Positions 44,027 to 53,746 are shown, counted from the stretch's first letter. The stretch is 64,000 nt of DNA from an uncultured Lachnospiraceae bacterium (GCA_944381475.1 CALWLH010000037.1:1-64000), one strand, 5' to 3'. Notes: generated by a model not told the origin, from the sequence alone. Translations and numbers: made by a program.

Positions 44027-45034
44027 ATGTTAGATAAATTGTCGGGAGTTTTTACTCTGAGGGGTTATATGAAGATACTCACCACCCGGCCGGAGGCACA
44101 GATTGTGCTGAAGATCACGGCGGAGGGGATTCGGTTTTTATGTCTGATCGATGATACCGAGAATGTACTGACTCCCGGGGCAGTGTCCCGGCTTTTGGAA
44201 AGTGCCCGGCAGTATATACAGGGGAACGAAAAGCTTTCCCATTATGCCGGAGAGATGAAGGGACTAGCCCTGATTATTACTAATGACCCTGCCCATACCA
44301 GATCCCTTTTGTCAGAGGGGGATACCTTCTGGCTGATTCATCAGCCCGCCAGACGACTGATGATCTATGACGACCAGCCGGGAGAATTCGGAGATGCTCG
44401 CAGCTGTGTGGAGGAATATCTGAACCAGAATGCGCTCCGGATGATGCTGGCCTCCGCAAAGGAGCTGTTCAGCCCGGTGAATATAGGTCTGATTGTGGTG
44501 AACATCCTGATATTCGTTCTGATGGAGATCTTTGGTTCCACAGAGGACGCGGGTTATATGATCAATCATGGGGCGTTGTCGGTACATGAAGTGCTGCAGG
44601 AAAAGGAATATTTCAGGCTCATCACCAGCGCCTTTCTCCATTTTGGAACCGCCCATCTTCTCTACAACATGATCTCTCTTTTGTATCTGGGGAAGCCTCT
44701 GGAGCATGTGCTGGGCAGCACCCGGTACTTGATATTTTATCTGATCTGCGCGGTGGGAGCCAGCTGCGCAAGTCTTGGCTGGCATAGTCTTCATAATGAG
44801 ATTTATACCGTCTCCGCAGGAGCCTCTGGAGCCATTTGCGGCGTGGCAGGAGGGCTTGCTTATGTGATGCTCAGAAACAGAAAGAAAAACAAGTACTTTA
44901 ATTTTGTCAGATGGGCCATCTTTGTGGCCCTGGTGGCGGGACAGGGCATCGGCTCGGAGGGCATCGACAATGCCGCGCATATCGGGGGCATGATCATCGG
45001 ATTTTTGCTTGCGATGCTGATGCACCGTATTTAA
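44027..45034 (+). CDS. Rhomboid family intramembrane serine protease
   Basis: 335 aa. The N-terminal 145 residues are a cytoplasmic domain, followed by six membrane helices. The catalytic dyad is S267 in AGASGAICG and H318 in AAHIGGMIIGF; HLLYNMISLLYLG is the conserved helix 2 segment. It cleaves transmembrane substrates within the membrane; targets are unknown. The AGGTAGGA ribosome site precedes ATG 44027. Confidence 0.88.
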   Translation: MLDKLSGVFTLRGYMKILTTRPEAQIVLKITAEGIRFLCLIDDTENVLTPGAVSRLLESARQYIQGNEKLSHYAGEMKGLALIITNDPAHTRSLLSEGDTFWLIHQPARRLMIYDDQPGEFGDARSCVEEYLNQNALRMMLASAKELFSPVNIGLIVVNILIFVLMEIFGSTEDAGYMINHGALSVHEVLQEKEYFRLITSAFLHFGTAHLLYNMISLLYLGKPLEHVLGSTRYLIFYLICAVGASCASLGWHSLHNEIYTVSAGASGAICGVAGGLAYVMLRNRKKNKYFNFVRWAIFVALVAGQGIGSEGIDNAAHIGGMIIGFLLAMLMHRI

Positions 45035-45130
45035 AATCCCCTTTAGTATAGCCATTACTAGATACGCAGGCTCTGTGAAGGAGCTTACATATAGAAATAT
45101 TGAAGAGAAAAAAATTGAAAGGAAAGGATA

Positions 45131-45151
45131 GCCGCGGATTTTTTTCGCGGC
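45131..45151 (+). repeat. Hairpin adjacent to the HIT gene ribosome site
   Basis: GCCGCG (45131-45136) pairs with CGCGGC (45146-45151) around a T-rich loop, ending directly at the AGGTG ribosome site for ATG 45162. Confidence 0.55.
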
Positions 45152-45161
45152 AGGTGAACAC

Positions 45162-45578
45162 ATGGCAGACTGTATTTTTTGTATGATTGCAAAGGGAGAG
45201 ATTCCCTCCACAACCGTCTATGAGGACGAGACCTTTAAGGCGGTCTTTGATATCAGCCCTGCAAATAAGGGCCATCTTCTGATCTTACCAAAAGCCCATG
45301 CGGCAAATGTATGTGAGCTTCCGGAAGAGATGGCGGCAAAGGTGCTGCCTTTAGCCGCAAAGCTGGGAGAAGCCCTGAAAAAGGCCCTGGGGGCGGAGGG
45401 CTTTAATCTGGTTGTAAATACCGGGGAGGCCGCAGGACAGACGGTGATGCATTTTCATATGCATGTGATTCCCAGATATAAGGGCGATTCCCCCATGGTA
45501 ACATGGAAGCCGGGCGCCTATGAGGATGGTGAGGCCGCCAAGGTGGCGGAGAAGATCGTTGAGGCACTGAGGGCATGA
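45162..45578 (+). CDS. HIT family nucleotide-binding protein
   Basis: 138 aa. The N-terminal CIFCMIAKGEIP holds the CxxC pair common in bacterial Hint-like proteins, and the HFHMHVIPRY segment is the HxHxHxx histidine triad with the catalytic central His. Hydrolyses purine nucleotide phosphoramidates or dinucleotides in known members. The stop overlaps the HAD gene by four bases. Confidence 0.92.
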   Translation: MADCIFCMIAKGEIPSTTVYEDETFKAVFDISPANKGHLLILPKAHAANVCELPEEMAAKVLPLAAKLGEALKKALGAEGFNLVVNTGEAAGQTVMHFHMHVIPRYKGDSPMVTWKPGAYEDGEAAKVAEKIVEALRA

Positions 45579-46192
45579 TCAGGAATATTATTTTTGATGT
45601 GGGTCAGGTTCTGGTGGATTTTCGATGGCAGGGCTATATGAGAGATCTGGGATTTTCCGAGGAAACAATCAGAATTCTAGGTGAAAAAATCGTTATGGCC
45701 CCCATATGGGGAGAGCTGGATCTGGGGCTGCGCCCGGAGGAGGAGATCGTGGCGGATATGATTCGTCTCCTTCCGGAATATGAGGCTGAGATCAGAGCGT
45801 TTCTGGATGATCCGGCGGATGTGGTGCGGCCCTTTCCCAAAACCAGACAGTGGCTTTCGGGTTTGAAAAAGCGGGGATATAAGATCTATCTGCTGTCCAA
45901 TTATCCCAGGAGGCTCTTTTCCCTCCATGAGCGCGCCAGCTTCAACTTTATGGATCTCATTGATGGGAAGGTGGTTTCTGCGTTTGAGAATCTGGTAAAA
46001 CCACAAAGGGAAATCTATGAGCTGCTTTTGAACCGGTATGAACTGCAGGCCGGGGCGTGCGTGTTCTTAGACGACCGTCCTGTGAATCTGGAGGCGGCGG
46101 AGGGTCTTGGCATCAAAACCATTCATGTGACGGACCAGGAGCGGGCCATTGAATGTCTGGAAGAACTTTTACAAAATGAAAAATGCAAATAA
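45575..46192 (+). CDS. HAD-IA family phosphatase (YihX-like)
   Basis: 205 aa. Motif I is IIFDVGQVLVDF (DxG in place of DxD, as in YihX-type enzymes), motif II LLSNYP, motif III Lys in NLVKPQREIYE and motif IV FLDDRPVNLEAAEGLG. Family members are sugar-phosphate phosphatases, E. coli YihX acting on glucose 1-phosphate; the actual substrate here is unknown. Translationally coupled to the HIT gene. Confidence 0.85.
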   Translation: MIRNIIFDVGQVLVDFRWQGYMRDLGFSEETIRILGEKIVMAPIWGELDLGLRPEEEIVADMIRLLPEYEAEIRAFLDDPADVVRPFPKTRQWLSGLKKRGYKIYLLSNYPRRLFSLHERASFNFMDLIDGKVVSAFENLVKPQREIYELLLNRYELQAGACVFLDDRPVNLEAAEGLGIKTIHVTDQERAIECLEELLQNEKCK

Positions 46193-46227
46193 AATCTGTA
46201 AAACAGAAAAAAACTCGGAAAAAACAC

Positions 46228-46256
46228 TTGCATTATCGAAAAAAATGTAGTATGCT
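46228..46256 (+). promoter_or_regulatory. Promoter upstream of glnN
   Basis: TTGCAT at 46228-46233 and TATGCT at 46251-46256, spacer 17. The predicted start near 46263 is only about 20 bases before the terminator-like hairpin at 46282. A TATACT at 46379-46384 may be a second, downstream -10. Confidence 0.6.
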
Positions 46257-46281
46257 TCTTTTCGTTAAGAGAATTTGTGAC

Positions 46282-46316
46282 AAGGGTGTCAGGCATAAGC
46301 TTTGACGCCCTTTTTT
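46282..46316 (+). terminator. Terminator-like hairpin in the glnN leader
   Basis: AAGGGTGTCA (46282-46291) pairs with TGACGCCCTT (46303-46312) with one G-U pair and an 11-base loop, followed by a T tract to 46316. It stands 150 bases before the glnN start, between promoter and gene, as an attenuator would. Confidence 0.7.
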
Positions 46317-46465
46317 CTTTTTAAAAATTCTCTTGGAAATCTTTGCAAATACCGCTTTTCAGAATCGAAGGTTTCTGCTATACTATGGAGCGGTGACAGC
46401 GACCTGAAACTTAATTTTGTTAAGTGTATGAGCAGGGGTATCAAAAAAGAAGGAGAGGTTCCCGT

Positions 46466-48580
46466 ATGAGTACTACAAATGTAGCAGACATTTTTGGCAC
46501 GAACGTGTTCAACGACACGGTGATGAGAGAGCGTCTTCCCAAGCAGGTTTACAAGGAGCTGCGGAAGACCATTGATGAGGGTAAGGAGCTTGACCCCATG
46601 GTAGCAGAGGTTGTAGCCAATGCCATGAAGGACTGGGCTATCGAGAAGGGCGCTACCCATTACACCCACTGGTTCCAGCCGCTGACCGGCACCACCGCTG
46701 AAAAGCACGATGCTTTCGTATCCGCGCCCAATGCACAGGGCAAGGTTCTGATGGAGTTTTCCGGTAAGGAGCTGATTAAGGGCGAGCCGGACGCATCCTC
46801 ATTCCCCTCCGGCGGTCTCCGCGCCACATTTGAGGCGAGAGGCTATACAGCATGGGACTGCACCTCTCCCGCGTTTGTAAAGGAGGACGCTACAGGGGCT
46901 ATTCTTTGCATCCCTACAGCATTCTGCTCCTACACAGGCGAGGCCCTGGATAAAAAGACCCCGCTGCTTCGCTCCATGGAGGCTGTAAGCAACCAGGCTC
47001 TTCGTATCCTAAGACTATTTGGAAATACCACATCCAAGAAGGTTTCCGCTTCCGTAGGTCCCGAGCAGGAGTATTTCATCATCGACCATGAGAAGTACTT
47101 ACAGAGAGAGGATCTGATCTTCACGGGCCGTACCCTTTTCGGCGCTATGCCTCCCAAGGGTCAGGAGCTGGAGGATCACTACTTCGGTAAGATTCGCGAG
47201 AGAATCGGAAGCTTTATGAAGGATGTGAATATTGAGCTGTGGAAGCTTGGCGTATCTGCTAAGACACAGCACAACGAGGTTGCCCCTGCGCAGCATGAGC
47301 TGGCTCCCGTTTATGCCGTTGCCAATATCGCGGTTGACCACAACCAGCTGGTTATGGAAACCTTAAAGAAGGTTGCAGAGCGCCACGGCCTGGAATGCCT
47401 GCTGCACGAAAAACCCTTTGCAGGCGTAAACGGTTCTGGTAAGCACAACAACTGGTCCCTGACTACAGATGACGGCATCAACCTGCTGGATCCGGGCGTA
47501 ACACCCCATGAGAATATTCAGTTCCTGCTGGTACTGGCCTGCATCTTAAGCGCAGTTGATAAGCACGCGGACCTGCTCCGGGAATCCGCAGCGGATGTGG
47601 GCAACGACCACAGACTGGGCGCTAATGAAGCACCGCCCGCCATTATCTCTGTATTCCTCGGGGAGCAGCTGGAGGATGTTGTTGAGCAGCTCATCAGCAC
47701 AGGCGAGGCAACAAAGTCCAAGACTGGCGGCGTATTAAAGACGGGTGTAAGCACCTTGCCGGATTTGGTAAAGGATGCAACGGACCGTAACAGAACATCA
47801 CCCTTTGCTTTTACCGGCAACAAGTTTGAGTTCCGTATGGTCGGCTCCAACGACTCCATTTCTGAACCCAACACCGTATTAAATGCCATCGTCGCAGAGG
47901 CCTTCAGCGACGCAGCGGATATTCTGGAGAAGGCGGAGGATTTCCCTCTTGCAGTACATGATCTGATTAAGGAGCTGCTTACCAAGCATCAGCGGATTAT
48001 CTTCAACGGCAACGGCTATTCCGATGCGTGGGTGGAGGAGGCTGAGAGAAGGGGTCTGCCCAATATTAAGTCCATGGTGGAGGCTGTTCCCGCACTGAAT
48101 ACGGAGAAGGCTGTTGCGCTCTTCGAGAAGTTTGGCATCTTCACCAAGGCTGAGCTTGACTCCAGAGTGGAGATTCAGTACGAGAACTACGCAAAGGCCA
48201 TCAACATCGAGGCGCTGACCATGATCGAGATGGCGTCCAAGAGCATCATCCCTGCCATCATCAAGTACACCACCGACCTGGCAATCTCCATCAACACTGT
48301 AAAGAGCGCCTGTGCGGATGCAGATATCAGTGTTCAGACAGAGCTGCTTGTGGAGGTCAGCGCAAAGCTGTCCGAGGCAAAGGTTGCGCTGGCAAAGCTG
48401 CAGGAGGCTACCGCGGCTGCTTCTGCCAAGGAGTGTGAGGAGTGCAAGGCAAAGGCTTACCATGAGGAGGTTATTCCTGCCATGGCTGCACTTCGTGCTC
48501 CCGTTGATGAGATGGAGATGCTGGTTGACAAGAAGGCATGGCCGATGCCTACATACGGCGACCTGATCTTTGAGGTTTAA
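46466..48580 (+). CDS. glnN: Glutamine synthetase type III
   Basis: 704 aa from ATG 46466 (GAAGGAGAGG upstream). The GSIII hallmarks are visible: [21 protein letters not shown] near the N terminus, [67 protein letters not shown] and [12 protein letters not shown]. It makes glutamine from glutamate, ammonia and ATP as a large dodecamer. GSIII is typical of Bacteroidetes and many anaerobic Clostridia. Codon use is strongly biased to GC3, as expected for a highly expressed gene. Confidence 0.95.
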   Translation: MSTTNVADIFGTNVFNDTVMRERLPKQVYKELRKTIDEGKELDPMVAEVVANAMKDWAIEKGATHYTHWFQPLTGTTAEKHDAFVSAPNAQGKVLMEFSGKELIKGEPDASSFPSGGLRATFEARGYTAWDCTSPAFVKEDATGAILCIPTAFCSYTGEALDKKTPLLRSMEAVSNQALRILRLFGNTTSKKVSASVGPEQEYFIIDHEKYLQREDLIFTGRTLFGAMPPKGQELEDHYFGKIRERIGSFMKDVNIELWKLGVSAKTQHNEVAPAQHELAPVYAVANIAVDHNQLVMETLKKVAERHGLECLLHEKPFAGVNGSGKHNNWSLTTDDGINLLDPGVTPHENIQFLLVLACILSAVDKHADLLRESAADVGNDHRLGANEAPPAIISVFLGEQLEDVVEQLISTGEATKSKTGGVLKTGVSTLPDLVKDATDRNRTSPFAFTGNKFEFRMVGSNDSISEPNTVLNAIVAEAFSDAADILEKAEDFPLAVHDLIKELLTKHQRIIFNGNGYSDAWVEEAERRGLPNIKSMVEAVPALNTEKAVALFEKFGIFTKAELDSRVEIQYENYAKAINIEALTMIEMASKSIIPAIIKYTTDLAISINTVKSACADADISVQTELLVEVSAKLSEAKVALAKLQEATAAASAKECEECKAKAYHEEVIPAMAALRAPVDEMEMLVDKKAWPMPTYGDLIFEV

Positions 48581-48620
48581 TCGGAGAAACCCCTTATTTG
48601 AATTTCATAGTTTTTTTCCA

Positions 48621-48648
48621 GGCAGCGCATGCATCTGTATGCGCTGCC
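48621..48648. terminator. Hairpin after glnN
   Basis: GGCAGCGCAT (48621-48630) and ATGCGCTGCC (48639-48648) form a perfect ten-pair stem with an eight-base loop. Only TTCTGCTT follows, so termination is plausible but not textbook. Confidence 0.55.
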
Positions 48649-48689
48649 TTCTGCTTGGAATGGAATATAAAAGAAGCGTGACCTTGTTC

Positions 48690-48718
48690 TTGCTTTTTGC
48701 CCCGGTCAATGGTATGAT
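48690..48718 (+). promoter_or_regulatory. Promoter of the zinc-ribbon/TPM gene pair
   Basis: TTGCTT at 48690-48695 and TATGAT at 48713-48718 with a 17-base spacer, 72 bases before ATG 48791. Confidence 0.55.
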
Positions 48719-48790
48719 AGGAATGAATTTTTAACCGGGATGTGAAAGAGTCTGCGGTTTACATTTTATCGAAAGGGGAGCAGTACATAC

Positions 48791-49819
48791 ATGGTAGTCA
48801 ACTATAAATGTCCCAGCTGTGGGGCGCCCATGACCTATGATGAGGGAACGGATACTCTGCGCTGTGAATACTGCGGCACGGAGCAGAAGGTTTCCGAGGT
48901 CAATGATGAGGAGCAGGCCACGGTGGAGGAGACGGCGCAGGAGGAGCCGGAATACATGTCCTTCCATGGGTATAAATGTCCCAACTGCGGTGCGGAGATT
49001 GTGACGGATGACAACACCGCCGCCACCTTTTGCAGCTTCTGCGGCAGCCCCACCCTCATTGAGGACCGTCTTTCCGGGGTTCAGAAGCCAAGGAGGCTCA
49101 TTCCTTTTAAAATTGGAAAGGATCAGGCCCAGGAGCAGTTTAAGAAGTGGACCAGAAAGGGTCTCCTCACTCCCCGGGTATTTTCCAGTCAGGCGGTGGT
49201 GGAAAAAATCACCGGAATCTACGTACCCTTCTGGCTTTACAACTATGATGCGGACATTGCTCTGGACGCCCGGGCTACCCGGGTGCGCCATGAACGCCGG
49301 GGAGACTGGGAATATACTCACACAGATCACTTCCTGATCTATCGGCATGCCTTCACGAAATTCGACGATGTTCCCGCGGATGCCTCGGAAAAGATGAACG
49401 ACGAGATGATGGACACCCTAGAGCCCTTTGATTACGGCCAGATGCGGGAGTTTGATATGCCCTACCTCTCCGGCTACTATGCGGAAAAATACAGCTACGA
49501 TGCCAGCCAGATGGCCCCCAGGGTGGAGAAGCGGGTTCGCAAATACGGTGTGGATGCCACCATGGAGACCATTCACGGTTATACCTCCGTTACGCCCATG
49601 CGCAGAAATATCCAACTGCGCCGGACCAAAGCGGAGTATGTTCTGATGCCGGTATGGCATTTGAACTATACCTGGAAGGGAAAAATGTACAGCTTTATGA
49701 TTAACGGCGAAAGCGGAAAGCAGGTGGGGAAGCTTCCCACAAGCGGCGTGAAGGCGGCCATCTGGTGGGTGGGAATCACGGCGGCATGCTTTTTACTTTT
49801 TACGGTATTGGGGGTATAA
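48791..49819 (+). CDS. Double zinc-ribbon protein with C-terminal membrane anchor
   Basis: 342 aa. Two zinc ribbons: CPSCGAP...CEYCGTE (residues about 7-32) and CPNCGAE...CSFCGSP (about 61-82). A 200-residue domain of unknown fold follows (VEKITGIYVPFWLYNYDADI, LPTSGVKAAIWW), then one membrane helix at the extreme C terminus (GITAACFLLFTVLGV). Annotated in relatives as TFIIB-type zinc ribbon protein. It lies three bases before a TPM-domain gene, a pairing that suggests a joint membrane function. Confidence 0.75.
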   Translation: MVVNYKCPSCGAPMTYDEGTDTLRCEYCGTEQKVSEVNDEEQATVEETAQEEPEYMSFHGYKCPNCGAEIVTDDNTAATFCSFCGSPTLIEDRLSGVQKPRRLIPFKIGKDQAQEQFKKWTRKGLLTPRVFSSQAVVEKITGIYVPFWLYNYDADIALDARATRVRHERRGDWEYTHTDHFLIYRHAFTKFDDVPADASEKMNDEMMDTLEPFDYGQMREFDMPYLSGYYAEKYSYDASQMAPRVEKRVRKYGVDATMETIHGYTSVTPMRRNIQLRRTKAEYVLMPVWHLNYTWKGKMYSFMINGESGKQVGKLPTSGVKAAIWWVGITAACFLLFTVLGV

Positions 49820-49822
49820 GGG

Positions 49823-50665
49823 ATGGAGAGAAGAATCAAACAGGGCGGCAGGGGGCTGCTTTTAGCCCTGTGTGTCATATGTATGGTGGGGCTGCTCTGC
49901 GGCTTTGACGAAAGCGCCCAGAAGATTTTTGACAATGCAAATCTTTTTACCGACCAGGAGGAGGAGCGCCTGACGGAGCTGGCGGTGGATATGGCAGAGC
50001 AGATTTCCATGGACGTGCTGATCTGCACCACCAACACCACCAACGGCTTAAGCATTGACGACTATGCCCATGAATTTTACCAAAACGGCGGCTTTGGCTA
50101 TGATGGCCGCGGCGGGGCAGGCGTTATGCTGGTAATCGATATGGGCAGCCGAAGGCTCTCGGTTTACGAAAGTCAGCTGGAGGATGTTCACTTTCGCTTT
50201 TTGGACGCGGAGCTGGATGTAATGATTGATGCCGTTTCACCCTATCTTACGGATCAGGACTATTATGGCGGGGCAGTGGAATTTATTGATATGCTCCCCA
50301 CCTATTCCGATGAGGAACAGGTCAGTGACCCAGGGGCCTATGACGGTACCGGAGACACCCAGTACACGGTGGACGGAAAGCCCATTAAGGAAACCCGCTG
50401 GCCCCTGCGGCTTTTGATTGCAGCGGTGATCGCCAGCATCGCAGTGATTATCATGCACTTTAGTCAGAAGAGCAAGAAGGTCACCAATCCCCATGTGTAT
50501 ATGCGGGATAACCGGCTGGATCTTCGGGAACACTCGGATATTTACACCCACACTACAACGGTAAAGCGTAAGATTGAAACGGACAACGGCAGCGGCGGCG
50601 GCCACAGCGGGGGCAGTCACAGCGGAGGCGGCAGCCACAGCCATAGCAGAAGCGGAGGCTTCTGA
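49823..50665 (+). CDS. TPM domain-containing membrane protein
   Basis: 280 aa. A signal/membrane segment (about 10-27), then a TPM/YgcG-type domain (FDNANLFTDQEEERLTELAV, DVLICTTNTT, DGRGGAGVMLVIDMGSRRLS) on the outside, a second membrane helix near residue 195 (LRLLIAAVIASIAVIIMHF) and a cytoplasmic tail ending in a Gly/Ser/His-rich stretch that closes SRSGGF, the tail type of this family. Probably cotranscribed with the zinc-ribbon gene. Confidence 0.82.
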   Translation: MERRIKQGGRGLLLALCVICMVGLLCGFDESAQKIFDNANLFTDQEEERLTELAVDMAEQISMDVLICTTNTTNGLSIDDYAHEFYQNGGFGYDGRGGAGVMLVIDMGSRRLSVYESQLEDVHFRFLDAELDVMIDAVSPYLTDQDYYGGAVEFIDMLPTYSDEEQVSDPGAYDGTGDTQYTVDGKPIKETRWPLRLLIAAVIASIAVIIMHFSQKSKKVTNPHVYMRDNRLDLREHSDIYTHTTTVKRKIETDNGSGGGHSGGSHSGGGSHSHSRSGGF

Positions 50666-50685
50666 TTGGATGTATAAAATGAAGC

Positions 50686-50732
50686 AAATCTACCATAATG
50701 ACGCAGCAAGTGCGTCGGAAGGAGGAAAAATG
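50686..50732 (+). repeat. Repeated leader element, copy 2 (box, hairpin, RBS, ATG)
   Basis: AAATCTACCAT box, hairpin GACGCA-GCAAG-TGCGTC (50700-50716), GGAAGGAGG ribosome site and ATG 50730. Copy 1 is at 16754-16801. The G-C pair of copy 1 is replaced by A-T here on both arms, keeping the stem. Confidence 0.75.
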
Positions 50733-51251
50733 GCACAGAATCCAATAGTAACCATGAAAATCAAGGATAGAGGAGAGATCAGAATCGAACTGTATCCGGA
50801 GATAGCGCCAAACACTGTAAACAACTTTATCAGCCTGGTAAAGAAGGGCTTTTATGACGGACTGATCTTTCACCGGGTGATCTGTGGATTTATGATTCAG
50901 GGCGGGGACCCGGAAGGAACGGGTATGGGCGGCCCCGGCTATAAGATCAAGGGGGAGTTTGCCAGAAATGGCTTTGCGAATGCCTTAAAGCACACGCCGG
51001 GGGTTATTTCCATGGCCCGCTCCATGATGCCAAACTCCGCCGGCAGCCAGTTCTTCATCATGCACAAGGCGGCGCCCCATTTAGACGGGGAGTACGCGGC
51101 CTTCGGAAAGGTTATCGAGGGCATGGATGTGGTGGACGCAGTGGCAGGGACCCCCACCTATCGGGATGACAGGCCCATGGAAAATCAGGTGATGGAGAAG
51201 GTAACGGTGGAGACCTTCGGCGAGGATTATCCGGAGCCGGAAAAATATTAA
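50730..51251 (+). CDS. Cyclophilin-type peptidyl-prolyl cis-trans isomerase
   Basis: 173 aa from ATG 50730 within the repeated leader element. FHRVICGFMIQGGDPEGTG carries the catalytic Arg and the FMxQGGD signature, NSAGSQFFIMHKAAPHLDG the binding-pocket residues, and AFGKVIEGMDVVDAV the end of the barrel. No signal peptide, so cytoplasmic protein folding. A strong terminator follows. Confidence 0.93.
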   Translation: MAQNPIVTMKIKDRGEIRIELYPEIAPNTVNNFISLVKKGFYDGLIFHRVICGFMIQGGDPEGTGMGGPGYKIKGEFARNGFANALKHTPGVISMARSMMPNSAGSQFFIMHKAAPHLDGEYAAFGKVIEGMDVVDAVAGTPTYRDDRPMENQVMEKVTVETFGEDYPEPEKY

Positions 51252-51256
51252 AAAGC

Positions 51257-51297
51257 GTAGGGTGCATGGCCGGAGCTGCCATGCACCCTACATTTTT
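51257..51297 (+). terminator. Rho-independent terminator of the cyclophilin gene
   Basis: GTAGGGTGCATGGC (51257-51270) pairs perfectly with GCCATGCACCCTAC (51278-51291) around a seven-base loop, followed by A and five T residues. Confidence 0.92.
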
Positions 51298-51305
51298 AAT
51301 GACAT

Positions 51306-52088
51306 ATGCTTGAGGGGGAGAACATTGCTCATATGGTAACAGAATTTTTGCTTCCTGGCATCCGGGTGGTGTACACAGATGAGAGGAATATTTTTGAAAA
51401 GGAGCGCAGGGCGGGGGCCTGTCTGTTAACGAGATTTGACAGCGGCCTGTCCGGAGCGGATGCATATGTGGAGAGAGAGGCGGATCTTTCAGAGCTGACG
51501 CTGGATTACCTTACCAGAATTTATGACAGACATCTGGGGCGTCCCCATGCGCTTTTTCGGATTTTAATGGCGGGCGGAGAAATTGCTCTCAGGGAGCTTT
51601 CAGGGAAGGATTATGAGGCTTTCCTTGCTCTCAGCGCCCAGAGCGGCATGGGGCTTTCAGAGCAGGAAGATCCGGCGGACTATGAAAGGGAGCTTCAAAG
51701 CTACCATCAGATGACTCCCTGCAGGCAGGAGCAGGAGAGACAGCGGTTTGGGGCACGGATTCTTTCCAGTTATAAAATGCTGGATTATGGACTTTGGCTG
51801 ATTCTGGGGAACGAAAAGCCCATTGGCCTGGCGGGACTCATGCCGGGGGAAGGGGGCGTATATCTGGGATATCTCCTTGACAAGGCTCATCGGGGGCAGG
51901 GAATCGCCGCCGCGGTTTGTGGGGAGATCATCCGCTACGCAGACGAAGAATTGGGGATAACATCTATTTTGGCACAGGTTCATGTGGATAACCGCGCTTC
52001 AAAGGCGGTGCTTTTGCGGCTGGGATTTTCTCTTAAAATGGGGACCTGCGTAGACGCCACGGAAATATGGGAGTACAGGATATGCTGA
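51306..52088 (+). CDS. GNAT family N-acetyltransferase
   Basis: 260 aa. The C-terminal 150 residues hold the GNAT fold with the acetyl-CoA loop LGYLLDKAHRGQGIAAAVCG (motif A, R/QxxGxA) and VHVDNRASKAVLLRLGF (motif B). The N-terminal 100 residues are an extra domain I do not recognise. The start is uncertain; no good ribosome site lies before ATG 51306 or 51333. Substrate unknown. Confidence 0.8.
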   Translation: MLEGENIAHMVTEFLLPGIRVVYTDERNIFEKERRAGACLLTRFDSGLSGADAYVEREADLSELTLDYLTRIYDRHLGRPHALFRILMAGGEIALRELSGKDYEAFLALSAQSGMGLSEQEDPADYERELQSYHQMTPCRQEQERQRFGARILSSYKMLDYGLWLILGNEKPIGLAGLMPGEGGVYLGYLLDKAHRGQGIAAAVCGEIIRYADEELGITSILAQVHVDNRASKAVLLRLGFSLKMGTCVDATEIWEYRIC

Positions 52089-52274
52089 ATTTGTCAGCAT
52101 GCGCCCGGAAGGAGTACGCAGGGCAGCAGCACTTTTTAAAGCTGAAAGGGAGGCATATTTGGATGATCTTTTTTCCAAATTTTAATAAATTTAATCCATT
52201 ATTCGGCTTTTTTTGTGCTATACTGAACCTGCATATATGAAAAGACAGAGCAGAGGTTGAAAACGAGGTAACAC

Positions 52275-53018
52275 ATGCGTATTTCTATTGACGAGCCGGA
52301 GATCAAGCCGGTAGAAAAGACAGAGGACAGCATTGAACGGGAGGCTGTAAAAAAGACCTTAAAGGGGGAGAAAAAGAAGCTTTCCCAGATGAAGTTCTCC
52401 GAAAAGATCAGCTATATCTGGTCCTATTATAAGGCGCCCATTATAGGCACCGTTGTAGGGGTGCTGCTGGTGGGATATATCATCTATTTTGCGGCTACCA
52501 GAAAGGATGTGATGCTTATGGGCATCGTCACCAACGACACGGGGCTGAAGGTTCATGAGTTTACCCAGAGTCTGGGAGCGTATCTGGAGTTGACGGAGAA
52601 GCAGGAGGTATCCCTGCAGGAAGGGATGTTTTTAAACGGTGCTGTGGCTGCGGAAAATCATGACATGTCCACCGCCGGAACCATCATGGGTATGATCGCT
52701 GCCCGGGAGCTGGATTTTGCCATATGTGATGAGGCGGGCTTTTCCTATGTGATTAGGAACGAGCTGTGTAAAAATGTGGAGGATTTTCTGACGGAGGATA
52801 CCCGGGAGGTGTTCTCTGACCGGCTGGTGACGGCGGAGGGATGGGAGTACCCGGTTGCCATCGACCTGACGGGAACCCCATTTGCCCAGGAGCTGGAGCT
52901 TCATCAGGAGGAAAGCTATCTGGTGCTGATTGCCCTGTCCGGACATGATGAGCAGCTCATGGGGTTTTTAGAGTATCTGGCGGAAGGAATGCAGGGCGCA
53001 TTGCACATAAATAACTGA
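52275..53018 (+). CDS. Hypothetical single-pass membrane protein
   Basis: 247 aa. A charged N-terminal cytoplasmic part of about 50 residues, one membrane helix (IIGTVVGVLLVGYIIYFAA, about 56-74), then an extracytoplasmic domain. No family recognised. It precedes a YesL gene by 80 bases, an arrangement that suggests a shared role. TATACT at 52219 may be its -10 but lacks a good -35. Confidence 0.6.
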   Translation: MRISIDEPEIKPVEKTEDSIEREAVKKTLKGEKKKLSQMKFSEKISYIWSYYKAPIIGTVVGVLLVGYIIYFAATRKDVMLMGIVTNDTGLKVHEFTQSLGAYLELTEKQEVSLQEGMFLNGAVAAENHDMSTAGTIMGMIAARELDFAICDEAGFSYVIRNELCKNVEDFLTEDTREVFSDRLVTAEGWEYPVAIDLTGTPFAQELELHQEESYLVLIALSGHDEQLMGFLEYLAEGMQGALHINN

Positions 53019-53099
53019 GATGAAAAAGGGGCGCAGATACATGGTCTTTGGACGGCGGTGAGTTTAAAATAAAATTGATAAGAAAGGTATGGGTAATTT

Positions 53100-53744
53100 A
53101 TGTCCAGTGAACTGTTTAGCCAGGACAGGCCCCTGTGGCGGGGCATGAGCCGGGCAATGGATGTGATCATCCTGGCATTTATGTGGACCATCACCAGCCT
53201 TCCGGTGGTGACGCTGGGAGCAAGCTCCACAGCGGTGTACTATGTGGTCTTAAAGATGGCCAGAAACGAGGAGGGGTATCTCTGGAAGGGGTACTGGAAG
53301 GCCTTTAAGGAAAACTTTAAACAGGCCACCATCCTTTGGCTGGTTCTTTTGGCTCTGGGAGTCTTTTTTGCCGGCGATATCTACTATTATTATATGCAGG
53401 AAAATGTCCTGGCCTCCGGAATTCAGGCTCTGTTTATGGGGATGCTGCTGCTGGTTCTCATTGTCCTTATTTACCTGTTTCCCATTATCAGCCGTTTTTC
53501 AAATACCACAGGAAAGCTGTTTACCATGGCCTTGTTCCTGCCCTTTAAGCATTTCGGATGGACCATTGCCCTGGTAGCGCTGTTTTTGCTATTTGCATTT
53601 CTGGGCTGGTATATCCTGCCCTTCGGCGTGCTGGCTTACGGGGTGTATGCTTATGCCAGCGCTTATATCTTTGTGAGAATATTTAAGCCCTACGAGACTG
53701 CCATCAAAAAGCAGCGGGGGGATTATGAGGAAGAGGAGGAATGA
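53100..53744 (+). CDS. YesL family (DUF624) membrane protein
   Basis: 214 aa with about five membrane helices. The N-terminal MDVIILAFMWTITSLPVVTL and GASSTAVYYVVLKMARNEEG are characteristic of DUF624/YesL. Such genes commonly sit in carbohydrate-use operons; here it overlaps or abuts the GH27 alpha-galactosidase (stop and start within four bases). Biochemical role unknown. Confidence 0.85.
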   Translation: MSSELFSQDRPLWRGMSRAMDVIILAFMWTITSLPVVTLGASSTAVYYVVLKMARNEEGYLWKGYWKAFKENFKQATILWLVLLALGVFFAGDIYYYYMQENVLASGIQALFMGMLLLVLIVLIYLFPIISRFSNTTGKLFTMALFLPFKHFGWTIALVALFLLFAFLGWYILPFGVLAYGVYAYASAYIFVRIFKPYETAIKKQRGDYEEEEE

Positions 53745-53746
53745 AC

